A stretch of 64,000 bases of DNA, taken from positions 21,199,061 through 21,263,060 of the forward strand of contig NC_052679.1 in NCBI RefSeq assembly GCF_016802725.1. Direction: 5' to 3'. Shown one piece after another: positions 34,352-46,136 of this stretch. The stretch comes from Solenopsis invicta. Taxonomy: Eukaryota; Arthropoda; Insecta; Hymenoptera; Formicidae. Position 1 is the first letter of the stretch; each line of letters begins with the position of its first letter. A program made the position numbers and the translations under genes. The notes under the pieces were generated by a model. The model was not told the DNA's origin and searched no databases. It was given only the letters and a program-made list of their open reading frames with translations.

Positions 34352-35312
34352 GTGTAGTATTCAAACACCCCTTTACTATATGTAGTAAAGCTGTTCGTTG
34401 CTTAATTTAGGCATTCTCGAGAAAATAACGATTAAATATTTCCAGAATTTATAATATTGTTACAGAAGAATGATTGTTGATAAGCGACGTAGCATGGGGT
34501 GTTAAGACGTCGACTCGTATGCTTGGGATCCGATCATGTTTGATCCCCCCCAAACTTTTTTTATTTAAATCTTTCATTTTTAAATTATTAAACATAATTT
34601 TTAAACCATTTTTAATTATTTTATATAAAACATTATTTTTTAAAACTTCAAGGAATTTAAAAATGGTGTTCGATTATTAAATAAATTGAAATTTCTATTT
34701 TGATAAACACATAAAATATATTTGCAATAAAAACTTATAACGACTGTTTCAAGAATGTCAAAATATGTATTTCTATGTATCGTTATACCTACAACCTATA
34801 ACAAACCATGAAATTTTAATTGTTTTTACGATAAGTATCACTCAAAACTTTAAACTTATTGTAAAACGGTTGTTATAAATGTTTACTGCAAATATATTTT
34901 TTGTTTTTATTTTTTTAATACTTATATTCTTTTATTTTATTTTTTTTTGTGTTTATAACAAATTTTAATTTAATTATTAATGAAAGATTATTTTTAGGTC
35001 CTTTGATTTAAAAAAAAATAATATAATTTATATTAAATAATTAAAAACAGTTAAAAAATTATATATAACAATTTAAAAAAACGAGATTTAATTCAAAAAT
35101 GTTTAATCCGCGGAAATCGAACCTGGGAACCCAAGCGTACGAATTAACGTCCTAACATTCCATATTACGTCGCTTACACAACTATCGTTATTCTGTAATG
35201 ATACTATAGATGCTGGAAATATTTAATTGTCATTTCCTCGAGAATGCCAAAATTGTACAACGAACGGCTTTACTACAGTAAAAGTATGCGTAAATACTAC
35301 ACAATACAACAC
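34352..35312. mobile_element. Long-inverted-repeat element with tRNA-like arms, copy C
   Basis: Same family as 22151-23086. The plus-strand arm near 34480-34548 is the best tRNA match of the set: AGCATGGGGTGTTAAGACG, then CTCGTAT in anticodon-loop position, then GTTTGATCC. The minus arm carries GGTTCGATTTCC near 35120. Confidence 0.7.
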
Positions 35313-37219
35313 TCATAAAATTTTATTAAAATCGGTGATATACATGCCAAGGGTTTCTTTAGTTTGCATTCCGCATATATTTTGAGAATTACTACGTAAC
35401 TTTTGGTAAAATGATTGTATCGTCCCAGTTAGGGACGATAAAGGAAGTAAAGGGATTCGTATCAAATAACAACTAAACTGAATAATAGATTAAATTTGCC
35501 CGTAATTTATTTACCATGCCATGTGAAAAATATTGTTTTGCAATTTATGTTTACACTTATGTTTAGCGTGTATTCCAGGAAAGCAGATCACATGCATCGC
35601 GGCAGTCGCGGTGCAGATAAATCGATACTTATCACAGTCGCAAATCATCGAAAATCCAACCATTCCTTTGAAGAAAGGGAGAGAATCGTAACGCCAACAG
35701 GATAGTAACAGTGTTTGGTTCAAATGAATACGTTGGGCCTTATTTGGTCTGTCAGCTTGCCAAGATTGATACTCAGGTATGTACACAAACTTTTATACTT
35801 AAACTAGATTGCTATTTAGGACTTGAGACTTGCGTCGCATAAGGTTTCTTCTTATATCATGTACCTAGTGCAGCAATCTAGTATAGCACATTGTAGAAAG
35901 TCTATCTACCACGATTTAATATCTGTGTGGGTACATCTGATACCAGTTTATACCAGTTTATATTATATAATAGCAACAATTTCTACAGCAATATGTTGAT
36001 ATGATTGAAATATAAGCAGCTTTTCAGTTGATTAATATGCTTTATTTGTAGTTCATATTGCCATATAGTACTATCTTTTATTTCGAAGACCTGCCGACCA
36101 AAGCTCAGTATCTTGAGTTTGATCTGCATGACGATGAATCAATAAGAAAATGTATCGAGTACTCCGATGTCGTTATCAATCTAATCGGTAGTAATTCGGA
36201 AACTGAAAAATTCGATTTTCACGAGTTGAATGTTGAGGGACCCAGAAATATCGCCAGAATATGCAAGGAAGCCAATATCAAGCACTTTATTCATATGTCT
36301 GCCTCAAATGTGGACGAACATTTGAAGGTAAATTAAACTACGATTGTATTTAAATTATAGCGAATTCTCATGATTTTCTTGCATTAATAATAATTCTGTG
36401 TTCAGTCACGTGTGTTGAAAAACGGTTCTTGGTTTCTACGTACAAAATGGGAAGGTGAGTGTGCAGTACGAGAAGAATTTCCCAAGGCTACAATAATTCG
36501 ACCCTCAGATATGTGGGATCCCGAAAATCGTTTGTATTTGTTTGACACAGTAAGGTATTTATCAAAGTAATTTTCAATCAAGGCATAGAAATAAATTTTC
36601 TAATATTAAAGATCCTTTACAAAATCTCTAATAATACAATACTTTACACAGTGTATCAATGTGGAAGAAGGTTAAAAGAACGGAAAAACAGCCAGTGGCT
36701 GTATGCGATGTCGCCAAAGGTATTACAGCTATCGTAAAAGATCCTGAGAACACAGCTGGCAAAACTTACCAGTTTGTCGGGTATGGACTATTACATTTGT
36801 TTGTATTGTTATTCCGATTGTTTTTGCAAAATGTGAATATTTTATGTACGCAGGCCGAAACGTTATAAACTGTTTGAATACGTGGCGTTGATTCGTCGCA
36901 CACGCGATCTATTCGATGACGATTGCAGGACATTCAACTTTGAATCTACTCTAATTAGCGAATTGCGTACTAAATTCCCTGTGAGAGAAGTTGTAATTCG
37001 AAAATTCACCAATAGGAAAAATTTAAAAAGGGTATGTTTTAATTTTATTAGGAGAGGACATATGCAAATTAAAAATAGATTTAGGCAATAAATAAAATAA
37101 TACTGTTGAACATAATATTGTGCGATTTACAGAAGGTGATAAGGTATCAGACTGATAAAGTATCAGACAAATTGCCAACTTTAACAGATCTTGGCATCGC
37201 ATTAACGCCGATGGAATAA

Positions 37220-38430
37220 TCGCGCTCAAAAAAATTTAAACTTGTAAAGACTATCGATATATGAGGTTCGTTTTTTGTTCCTGCACGAGAATTATGGTAG
37301 AACTGAACTAAACTAGTGCAAGTCAGAAATGACGAGTGTAACAATGCAGGCAAGGAATAGAAAACGTTCTGGAAAAATACAAAATCCAATGTAATAGAAC
37401 AAACCTATCAATTACGATACAATATTATAGAGAATAAAACGTATATAAGATATCCCTGAAATATTCAATAAAATTTGATAATGTCGCGGTCGCGCGTGAA
37501 ATCTGGAAACAAATAAAGTTAATAATTTGAAATTTAGAAATTTATACAAAAAAATTATTTGATCCATCTAATTCTGTCTTATGCATGATCCATGTTGACT
37601 GACATCAGAATACCGCAAACGCAGCACTGGAACTGTGACAATCGCGTTCTTCGAGTACCCGAGAGGTTGGCAAACTCGACGTAATCAGGCAAATCCGAGG
37701 ATCTTCTTAGAGATCTTCTTTCTTTATATTGCGCATTTTCGTCGCACAGAAATACGGCTAAATAATATGCAGAATTCTGCCTGCGGCGATTGACAGACGG
37801 GGCTCCTTTTCGCTTAGCAGTTTGATCTACCTTATGTGACTCACCCTGCACGATTAACACTAGAGCTCTATATTATAAGAGTAGCGCAATCGCCGTCCTG
37901 TTGAACCTAATGCTGATTGGCTGAAAAATATGGAAACTCACTGAATGCTCATTTGATGAGAGATTTTTAGGTTCATCAGTCGACATCGCTAAAGATAAAA
38001 GCGCTCTTATAATATAGAGCTCTAATTAACACCTCGCCTGAGTGATCGATATCCACAAGTGCTCGAGCTTTGCCCGTACCATATTTACAATAAATTGTTA
38101 TAAATTACAATCGCAGTGCTTACACTGCATAGTCAAACTTCATCCTTCCGCAAAGAAAACACTAAGAAATTATTGATAAAAGAAAACTAATAAACAATTT
38201 AAAATAATTTTTTTTTAATAGGAAATCTCTTTTTAAAATTTTAACAAATTTTAATTGTTGTTATCTAGAAAATTTTAGGCGCGCAATTATATATGATTTT
38301 TATATTTTGCATTAGGGTGAAGAAGAGAATCCAATAAAGTCTTGAACTCAAAGTGTATTACTTATAGCTCACACGCTCACGCAGGCAATCATTGTTTGCA
38401 AAAGGCGAATCGAGAATCAACAGTCGAAAG
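37220..38430. other. 3' flank of copy C
   Basis: Equivalent to the flanks of the other copies, with the minus-strand open segment at 37860-37579 and a MITE at 37861-38024. From about 38425 rightwards the sequence becomes nearly identical to the D flank, marking a duplication or conversion breakpoint. Confidence 0.5.
37861..38024. mobile_element. 164-bp MITE with perfect 8-bp duplication ATTAACAC
   Basis: ATTAACAC at 37853-37860 and 38025-38032. The ends TAGAGCTCTATATTATAAGA and TCTTATAATATAGAGCTCTA are exact inverted copies. Absent from units A, B, D and E. The 8-bp duplication suggests a hAT-type transposase moved it. Confidence 0.9.
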
Positions 38431-39360
38431 TGAAACATGAGTTGCCTCGCCCCATTCTCTCTTTTGCAGTGCAAGAAGTCTGCGTTTCAATATACGCAAG
38501 CGATCACGCATCACAGTTTGTAACAATCACGTTACCTTGCCAGTCGTTAACCGAAAAGTTCCTGAAATTAAATAGTTTTTCTTTTCACATAAGTCTTTTA
38601 TTTTGTATAATACTTTTAAATTAATGTATATGAGTATGCTTAGAAATCTTCCACTTCGATATAAAATATTATTATTGATTTTATGTTTAAAAGTACATTA
38701 TGTAAAAATAACACAAAGAGATATAAATAAAGCAGTTTAAAGACGTTACAAATACTTAAAATAATATAATATCAATGATACATTCACTTTAATTTAAACT
38801 TGTGCAAATTGCAAGAAATCATTGTAAAAATATTATTTTCGCATTTAAAAACTTTGTTTAATGACTTTTTTTAGATAATAATTAAGCCATGAATACATGA
38901 ATTATATATTGTCAATTCTTTAATTATTTCAGTAGATAAAGTTTCTGTCAGTGTTAATAAAGAGCAATGTTTACTTTTCAAAAAATAAGGAAGTGTTACT
39001 TAAGGAAATCTATGTTGCTATTGACGACTTTCCTTTAATTATCGCAAAAAAAATAAAAAAATGTTTTATGTTAGCAAATAGGTAATACATATTTACTTCT
39101 AAATATTCTGGTTTATACACGTTCATAAGAGCTTTGCCTGCAACACATTCTATGAATATTCCTTGCTTACGTGTCTTTTCTACATACTTTAAAATCGTTT
39201 GCATGCGTTTTAGTAATTAAAGTAAATTTATGTATTTTTATATTATTTTAATTATTATATAAATTTATATAGTACTCTTTTTATTTTAATCAGTGTATAA
39301 ATACACGAATATGATACTTATACAAAAAGATAAGAAAATTTTAAATATTAAGTTCTTTAC

Positions 39361-39537
39361 CATTGTCCGGCAGATTTATCTGCTCAAATATTGAACCAAA
39401 AAGAAATTTATCGACTTGGGGAATGTTTTTTAGTTTTTGTTGTATATCATATTGGTAATAGACTATCAACATAACTCGGGAAATCACAATAATGCAAAGA
39501 GTGTAGTGCCAAAGAGATGAAATCCATTTCTCGTGAT
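39361..39537 (-). CDS. Candidate orphan exon with a membrane-spanning segment
   Basis: Minus strand: acceptor TTCGCAG at 39540-39538, a stop-free run of 58 codons, then a donor AATG|GTAAAG. It encodes HEKWISSLWHYTLCIIVISR followed by more hydrophobic residues and a hydrophilic tail (KNIPQVDKFLFGS). It lies downstream of the HtrA-like exons on the same strand. A further open piece ending EYLE|GTAAAT lies at 39204-39096. I do not recognise the protein. The identical copy at 50012-50188 shares everything. Confidence 0.25.
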
Positions 39538-40178
39538 CTGCGAATACTTCAAATAATAATTTAAATTACCAAATAAAAATATACATTTAATTAGATTAGA
39601 TAAAATGAAACTACATTAATATTATACCAAAAAAACTGCACTGTTTTCACCGTTACTATATCTGCAATACTGAGTTAAAATATTTCTAAAAGATAATTTT
39701 CAATTGCGATAAATTTTATTTGGCTTTATAATATTAAATGCTGTTTAATAGATAATTCCTTATAATTCCCTGTGAAGCAGAAATTATATTAAATGTTATA
39801 TTAAAAGAACTGTTCAACATTTGTATAACTTTTAGGCTTGAAATTGAAATGTATAGGTGTTCATATCTATTTTGCCGTTTCTATTCTTCACTTCACTACT
39901 GTTTTGTTAAAGTAAAGGTACCGAATTAATTTATACATCTAATAAGTAGTTGAATATAGAAAAAGAGTTTGATTTATTTAAAACAAATATGCACATTGTG
40001 AAACATTAATTATTAGAAAAGATTTAAATAAGATTGCAACAAAACTTTAATATTATCTTGTAGTACGAAAAAAATACTAAAAAAATATAATAAATACAAC
40101 TAAAACATAATTTACTTAAAAATTTTAATTTATATAACATTTATAAAGATAATTAACGTAATTAGTACTCAATATAAT

Positions 40179-40866
40179 TTAAAAATGGTTTATTGATATG
40201 CCCAGATGAACTATTTTTTTATACGTCGCCACGATAATCGCTATCACATTTCCATTTTGATCAATTATCGGACCCCCCGACATTTCGCTCTAGAAAAATA
40301 TGAAATTATTACTATAATAAAAATAAACATAATTATAATATTATTTAGAATTATTTACTTACATGCAGTGATAGGTAATAGGTATTCATGTCCTGGGATG
40401 AACATTTTTTGCTGTAATTAATACCGGAATTTACTATATTAATGTTTTCCGGGAATCCGATTGAGAATATTTTATCTTCCACCTTGACTTTTTCAGTGTC
40501 GCTTCAATCTAACTTTGGAAAGACCTGCGACAAGATAGTGCAATTTAGTAATATACAAAAAATAAGAAATTGCATACAAAAATTATCTTATTTTATTGCA
40601 TAGTTTGTAAAACTGCAACATCTAAATTTTGGTCAGTGGCTACAACTTTCGCTTTGCATGTTTTGATAAGTTGTGCAGGCACATCTATGTAAAAAAAGAT
40701 GTAAAAGATATTATTATATAATAGAATAAAATGGCTTGGAAAGAAAAAAGGGAATTCACTTTTACCTCAACTATTTTTGTGTTCTTCACTACATGTTGGT
40801 TGTTCACGATTAATCCACTTTTTTAAATAAAATATCCTGATCCCAAAAATAAGAGCCAGCATTTTT
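40179..40866 (-). pseudogene. HtrA/trypsin-like serine protease relic, copy 1
   Basis: Four minus-strand pieces in order make a trypsin-fold protease core. About 40866-40766: GSGYFI, then a TAA, then KSGLIVNNQHVVKNTKIVE (catalytic-type His, codon 40795-40793). 40684-40596: LIKTCKAKVVATDQNLDVAV (Asp, 40622-40620). 40524-40363: FPKLD, a TGA, then DTEKVKVEDKIFSIGFPENI. 40289-40179: SEMSGGPIIDQNGNVIAIIV (Ser, 40280-40278), ending GISINHF and TAA. The order and motifs (GSG..., TNxHVV, D-x-DVAVL, SGGP, GIS) are those of HtrA/DegP-type proteases. The two in-frame stops and the missing donor after the Asp piece argue for a pseudogene, though alternative splice choices cannot be excluded. No PDZ domain is present. 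Confidence 0.75.
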
Positions 40867-41007
40867 CTCCTTTTTTTCCGTTGATAACTTGTTTTCTACA
40901 AACAAAAAAAAGTAAACAGTTGCATACTTATTTAAACAAATAAGTAACAGAAAAGTTATTTCAGATAATATTCCAAATTTGTGAAAGATAGTGAAAAAAG
41001 ATCTATA

Positions 41008-41010
<3 letters not shown>

Positions 41011-41046
<36 letters not shown>

Positions 41047-41105
41047 GCACACGCATACGCGCACGCGCCCACGCACACGCATGCACGCGCGCGCGCGCGC
41101 GTGTG
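41011..41105. repeat. (CA)n/(CG)n microsatellite, spacer Y copy 1
   Basis: CA repeats passing into CGCACG and a terminal GCGCGCGC block. Confidence 0.95.
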
Positions 41106-41244
41106 TGCATTTATTTATATAAATAATGTTTTAATTATATATATGTTTAATTTTTTAATAACATTTATTCACCTAATCTATCAGATATATACACATATTA
41201 GTACAAAGTGTTCACAAATCATCACGAGGGATCAATTCGCAACA

Positions 41245-41312
41245 GTCGCGAAAGTCAAGCATCGTCCACCGCGGTCACAACTTTTGGACGGGTGGCCACT
41301 TGGGAATTTCCG
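41245..41312 (+). ncRNA. 5S-rRNA-like fragment (5S-derived SINE or pseudogene), copy 1
   Basis: CGCGAAAGTCAAGCATCGTC, then CGCGGTCACAACTTTTGGAC, then GGGTGGCCACTTGGGAA follow the internal promoter and 3' half of eukaryotic 5S rRNA (AAGCAACGTCGGGCGCGGTC, AGTACTTGGATGGGTGACC, TGGGAA) in order and spacing. The 5' half is not recognisable, so it is not a functional 5S gene. Confidence 0.5.
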
Positions 41313-41999
41313 AGAAAAAAATTCCGAGATACTTATTTGCGAAAATTCTTTTTTTATATGCTGCAAAAATATTATTTTGCATTAGAATTATGTAGTGTAA
41401 TCATAATAATATTTACATTTTAAAGAATTTTTCTTTATATGTTGAATGAATATTGAATCAATATTAAATTAATGTTGAAAACATGATTTCAACATTTATA
41501 TTGCAATATTTATAAAATATTGATTCAAGAAACATAAGATATTGCTGCAATTTCTCATTAATATTGTATCAATATTTCACAATGTTGCTGCAATATTTGC
41601 AATCTTGCGATTAAATATTGCTGAGATGTTGATACAATGTATTGGAAGGCACTAGGGCATTTAGTGCGCGCATTGTAATGTGCGGTGCAACGATTCCCTG
41701 GACTATAGATGATTAATTTATCAACGCCACAGTCTAACATAGTCAATATTAAAATCAGATATATTAACAATTTAATTATTTGTTTATCTTTTTTAATTTC
41801 CTTTGTATCATGTTAGCCGATAATTTACATTGCCTGTATTGTTTACATAAAGAAATTTTGTTTGAACAAAACGTAAATAATCAGTACAGACATAATCTTG
41901 AAATGTATGGCACAAGCATATATGTAATACTCCAGTATTACATATATGGGTACAAGCCTGTATAAAATCAAAAGAATAAAAAAGATCGATTTTTTGCGA

Positions 42000-42752
42000 A
42001 ATCGATTCTTTGACATTCGATTTTTGGGCGGATCGATACTTTCAGTTACGATTCAGTTCGATTAAAAAAATCGATTCTTTTGGCAAGACCAAATATCCCT
42101 ATTTTACATTATATAAAAACAAACTAAAAAATGAACTTTGAAAAAATAAGAAATAATAATTTAAAATAATTTTTTTCTTTTTTGCTTTAAATAAATATAA
42201 CATTCGCAGACACACATCAATAGTATCAACCAAAAAGATGTTTTTTTATATTAATAAAAATAAAATACTACGTATTAATAAATATAATTTTTTACCTGTG
42301 AAAACTAGTTTTTATATTTTGTTTCAATACTTTTTGAAATTTATTTTTATATTTGTCTAAAGAATTTGTTGTAAAACATCCTGGTACACCCAGCGACTTT
42401 GATTCTGTCCATGGGGAAATTTTCCAAACTGAGAAGTCGCTATCTTTCTACATACTTACAGTTCATGATTAACCTAATAACCAATAAGCTCTAGTCGTTA
42501 CACTAATCATGAACTGCGAGTATGTAGAAAGATAGCGACTTCTCAATTTGGAAAATTTTTTCATGGAAAGAATCAAAGTCGCTGGGTGAACAATGCATTT
42601 TACTATTTTTATTTTTAAAGAATAAATTAACGTTGATGAATAAGACGAATAAGTTCGAGTACCTAATCTAACTTTATAGCTGTCACACTAACACAGCGCA
42701 AACGGGATGTCACTGACACGTATCTATGTATTGGAAGGCATTAAGACAATTA
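42000..42752. other. Left part of unit D before the MITE stack
   Basis: Begins with a GACATTCGATTTTTGGGC block that is repeated at 43452 and, in the other units, at 20294 and 53897. Homology to unit A resumes at 42102 (ATTTTACATTATATAAAAAC). Confidence 0.5.
42387..42588. mobile_element. 202-bp Tc1/mariner-type MITE, copy 2
   Basis: Same element and same relative position as 19522-19723. Left TA intact (42385-42386); the right flank has changed to AA. Confidence 0.8.
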
Positions 42753-42911
42753 TAGCGTTTTTCATTGGGAAAACTAGTGCGCACTGAGTGTGCACTCGCC
42801 GCTGGCAATTGGACGTTTCGGTTTGCGTGATGACGGTGCCAACGGAAATGCCCTATTACCTGTAGCAAGTGCACTTTCAGAGCGCACTAGTTTTTCCAAT
42901 GAAAAACGCTA
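42753..42911. mobile_element. 159-bp TTA-target MITE, unit D only (family of 6934-7081)
   Basis: TAGCGTTTTTCATTGGGAAA and the inverted right end, flanked by TTA (42750-42752, 42912-42914). Units A and E read GGCATTTAGTGAGCGCAC here, an empty site with one TTA. Confidence 0.9.
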
Positions 42912-42961
42912 TTAGTGAGCGCACTGTATACTGCGGTGCAACGATTCCCTGGACTATGGTC

Positions 42962-43412
42962 TAGTTTACACCGAGCACTTGATACGCGTACTAACTCGTA
43001 ACTTTCTATTAATTTATCTTACTGTCGACAATGCGTATACATAATACATATATTTAATTATTTTGATTCATATTGTACCAACTTAATATATTATTTTTTA
43101 AATTTATTGCCGAAATCAAGACAATTTAATAGAAAATTACTAGTTAGTATCACGCGTATCAAGTGCTCGGTGTAAACAAGGTCTATAGGCTAAGTTTACA
43201 CCAAGTTTACACTTAATACATGTACTAACTAGTAATTTTCTATTAAATTATCTTAATTTCAGCAATGAATTTAAAGTATAGTATACTAAGCTGGTACAAT
43301 ATGAATCGAGATAATTAAATACATGTATCATGTATACACACATTGTCGTAAGTAAGATAATTTAATAGAAAGTTACAAGTTAGTACGCGTATTAAGTGCT
43401 CGGTGTAAACTT
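42962..43412. mobile_element. Two adjacent foldback elements with AGTTTACACCGAGCACTT ends, copy 2
   Basis: Left element about 42962-43182 and right element about 43200-43412 both have inverted GTTTACACCRAG ends and GCGTACTAACT words. Compare 19935-20256 and 53425-53870. Confidence 0.65.
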
Positions 43413-43564
43413 GACATTCAATTTTAATTTTTATTTTTTTTTTTTCTTTGACATTCGATTTTTGGGCTGATCGATGCTTTCAGTTACGATTCAGTTCGAT
43501 TCAAAAAATCGATTCTTTTGTCAAAATCAAATATTCCTATTCTGTGCTATTACACGTGTCGTAC

Positions 43565-44158
43565 CATGATGTAAGAAACAAGGTGAAACAACGCGCATCG
43601 TCGGCGGCTGGATGCGCGGTAAGAGGCGTGGCTCGATGTGGTGAACCAATGAAATTTGGGTCCAAATATATCCGCGCAATTTGAATACGAAACAATCATA
43701 TGTAGTCACACGTAATTAAAATGTAGATGTTGTTAAAAAAAATAAATATAAAAATATAAAAATACTTGAAATTTATTATCTTTAACACAAATTACTGTTT
43801 CAATAAACACTGTTGTTATAAACATAAAATACAACAATTTAGTCAAACACATAAGCTCATTCTTATAATTGTCCACATTTTTTCTAATTCATGTTTAAAA
43901 AATTTGAAATAACAATTATCACAATTTTCATTAATGTACAAAGTCTCAACTTTACCTTCACGTTCTTCCTTTTTTAAGTAGCTTTGAATTTCTCCGATTC
44001 ACCGATTATTTCCTATTCACGTATAAATACAAGTATAAATACGCCCCAGTACCGGAGCCGTAGCCATATTGAATCTCAGAATTTGGACCCACTTCTGATT
44101 GGTCTAGAGTATGGTCCATTGCGCATCTGGTTACTTGTTTCACCTTTCTTCTTACATG
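43565..44158. mobile_element. 594-bp hAT-type MITE, copy in unit D
   Basis: Identical in length and placement to 20543-21136, with TGTCGTAC at 43557-43564 and 44159-44166. Absent from unit E. Confidence 0.9.
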
Positions 44159-44589
44159 TGTCGTACGATAAATTACGAGGACGAGGACTAGTCCTGTCTG
44201 TTCTGTGCTGTGTCCTGGGCACGAGGCACCTAGAAGCATTGGTCCTATTTGAATAGCCGAGAAAAATGGTCGCTTTGATTCCGAGGTATTCTCTACAAGC
44301 AGCAGGTAAGATTGTCGTGTTACTTACACCTTCTAATATATGACATTTTGCCCGAAACAGAGTTTACTGTTCAAATCAAACACAACTGCATCGATAATAG
44401 ATTAAAATGGAGCGATTCACTGGTTGGCCGCGTATCAGTTAAAGGTGATTGTGAATAGCGTGGAAAAGCACGGTTGGGATTGCTGACGCAATTCATCTCA
44501 AGTTTTGATCTTACAAAAAGACTTACAAGAGGAACCCTTGTATAACACCGATTTAAATAAATTGTTTTGGTGCGTAATACACGTGCGTG

Positions 44590-44595
44590 CGTACC

Positions 44596-44640
<45 letters not shown>

Positions 44641-44641
44641 A

Positions 44642-44672
<31 letters not shown>
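44590..44672. repeat. (CA)n(ACGC)n microsatellite, intron 1 of copy D
   Basis: CA run followed by seven or so ACGC units. Confidence 0.95.
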
Positions 44673-44673
<1 letters not shown>

Positions 44674-45194
44674 TAATAAATAAATCGGATTAAAAATTTT
44701 AAAAACTATAAATTATTCAATAACATTTTTTTCAACTGATTCTTTACATTCTCTAATTATGAGTAAAATAATTTTAAATTATTAAGATAAATATATATGG
44801 TCAGTTAATGCCAAGGTAGTTATATTTTACGAACAAAATTATAAATTAATCTTTATTCGTTATTCAGAATTTATAGAATAATAATAATAATAATTTTATT
44901 CCTTTATTTTGTTATTCAAAGAGAATTGAATAAGAAAATAACTTTGTTCCTTATTCAAGATGTATTAAATAAAAGATTATTTATTCATTATTCAAGAATG
45001 ACCAGTAACGAATAAATTTTTATTCATCATTTACAAGAGATCAAATAACAAATTCATTTTTATTAAATATTTAATAAAAATATATTTGTTATTTGACCAC
45101 TTCTAAATTATGAAAAAGTAAATTATAATTATATTTACATATTTAAGTTTCTATTATTTTAATAAAATGTTATTCAATAATGCCCATCCCAGGT

Positions 45195-46136
45195 GTGTAG
45201 TATTCACTCACGCCTTTACTATAGTAAAGCTGTTTGTTGCATAACTTAGGCATTTTTGACAAAATAACGATTAAATATTTCCAGAATGTATAATACCGTT
45301 ACAGAAGATCGATTGTTAATAATAGACGCAGCGTGGAGTGTTAAGACGACGACCCATATGCTTGGGGTCCGATCATGTTCGATCCCCCCCAAACCTTTTT
45401 TTATTTAAATCTTACATTTTTAAATTGTTAGACATAATTTTTAAACCGTTATTAATTGATTTATATAAAACATTATTTTTTTAAATTGCAAGGAATTTAA
45501 AAATGCTCTTCTATCATTAAGTAAATTCAAATTTCTCATAAACACATAAAATATATTTGCAATAAAAACTTATAACGACAGTTTCAAGAATGTCAAAATA
45601 AGTATTTCTATATACCGTTATACCTACAACCTATAAAAAACCATAAAATTTTAATTGTTTTTATGATAAGTATCACTCAAAAACTGTAAACTTATTGTAA
45701 AACAGTCGTAATAAATGTTTAATGCAAATATATTGTTTAAATTTTTTTAAGCTTTCTATTCTTGTATTTTATATTTTTTGTGTTTATAACAAATTTTAAT
45801 TTAATTATTAATGAAAGATTATTTTTAGGTTCGTTGATTTAAAAGAAAAGTAATATAATTTATATTAAATAATTAAAAACAGTTTAAAAATTATATATAA
45901 CAATTTCAAAATACGAGATTTAAATCAAAAATGTCTCATCCGCGGAAATCGAACCTAGGAACCCAAGCGTACGAATAAACGTCCTAACATTCCATATTAC
46001 ATCGCTTACACAACTATCGTTATTCTGTAATGATACTATAGATGATGGAAATATTTAATTGTCATTTTCTCGAAAATTGTGCAACAAACGGCTTTACTAC
46101 AGTAAAGGTATGCGTAAATACTACACAATACTACAC
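45195..46136. mobile_element. Long-inverted-repeat element with tRNA-like arms, copy D
   Basis: Almost the same as the copy in A; plus-strand tRNA-like segment near 45328-45396, minus-strand one near 46010-45940. Confidence 0.7.

Larger units (their letters stand above)
33252..37219 (+). pseudogene. NDUFA9-like copy C (exon-2 frameshift)
   Basis: Exon positions: 33252-33291, 35579-35776, 36052-36327, 36406-36566, 36652-36780, 36854-37031 and 37133-37219. Splice sites are canonical. Exon 2 is 198 bases instead of 200: next to the LKKG codons two bases are missing relative to copy D, and the frame meets TAA at once, cutting the protein after about 53 residues, before the dinucleotide-binding loop. 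The loop itself is also altered (SNEYVG for SNGYVG). Exons 3 to 7 remain open in their own frames and keep the family blocks (YSDVVINLIGSN, FIHMSASNV, TIIRPSDMW, LTDLGIALTP), so the loss is recent. Confidence 0.85.
38431..41999. repeat. Spacer Y, first copy
   Basis: Paired with 49081-52619. From about 38682 to 40650 I see no difference from the second copy; beyond 40650 differences appear every few tens of bases. It contains the HtrA-like relic, a CA/CG microsatellite (41011-41105) and a 5S-rRNA-like fragment. Confidence 0.85.

Noticed and set aside
41400..41640. Repeated CAATATT words as a possible satellite
   Set aside because: No constant period; simple AT-rich word redundancy.
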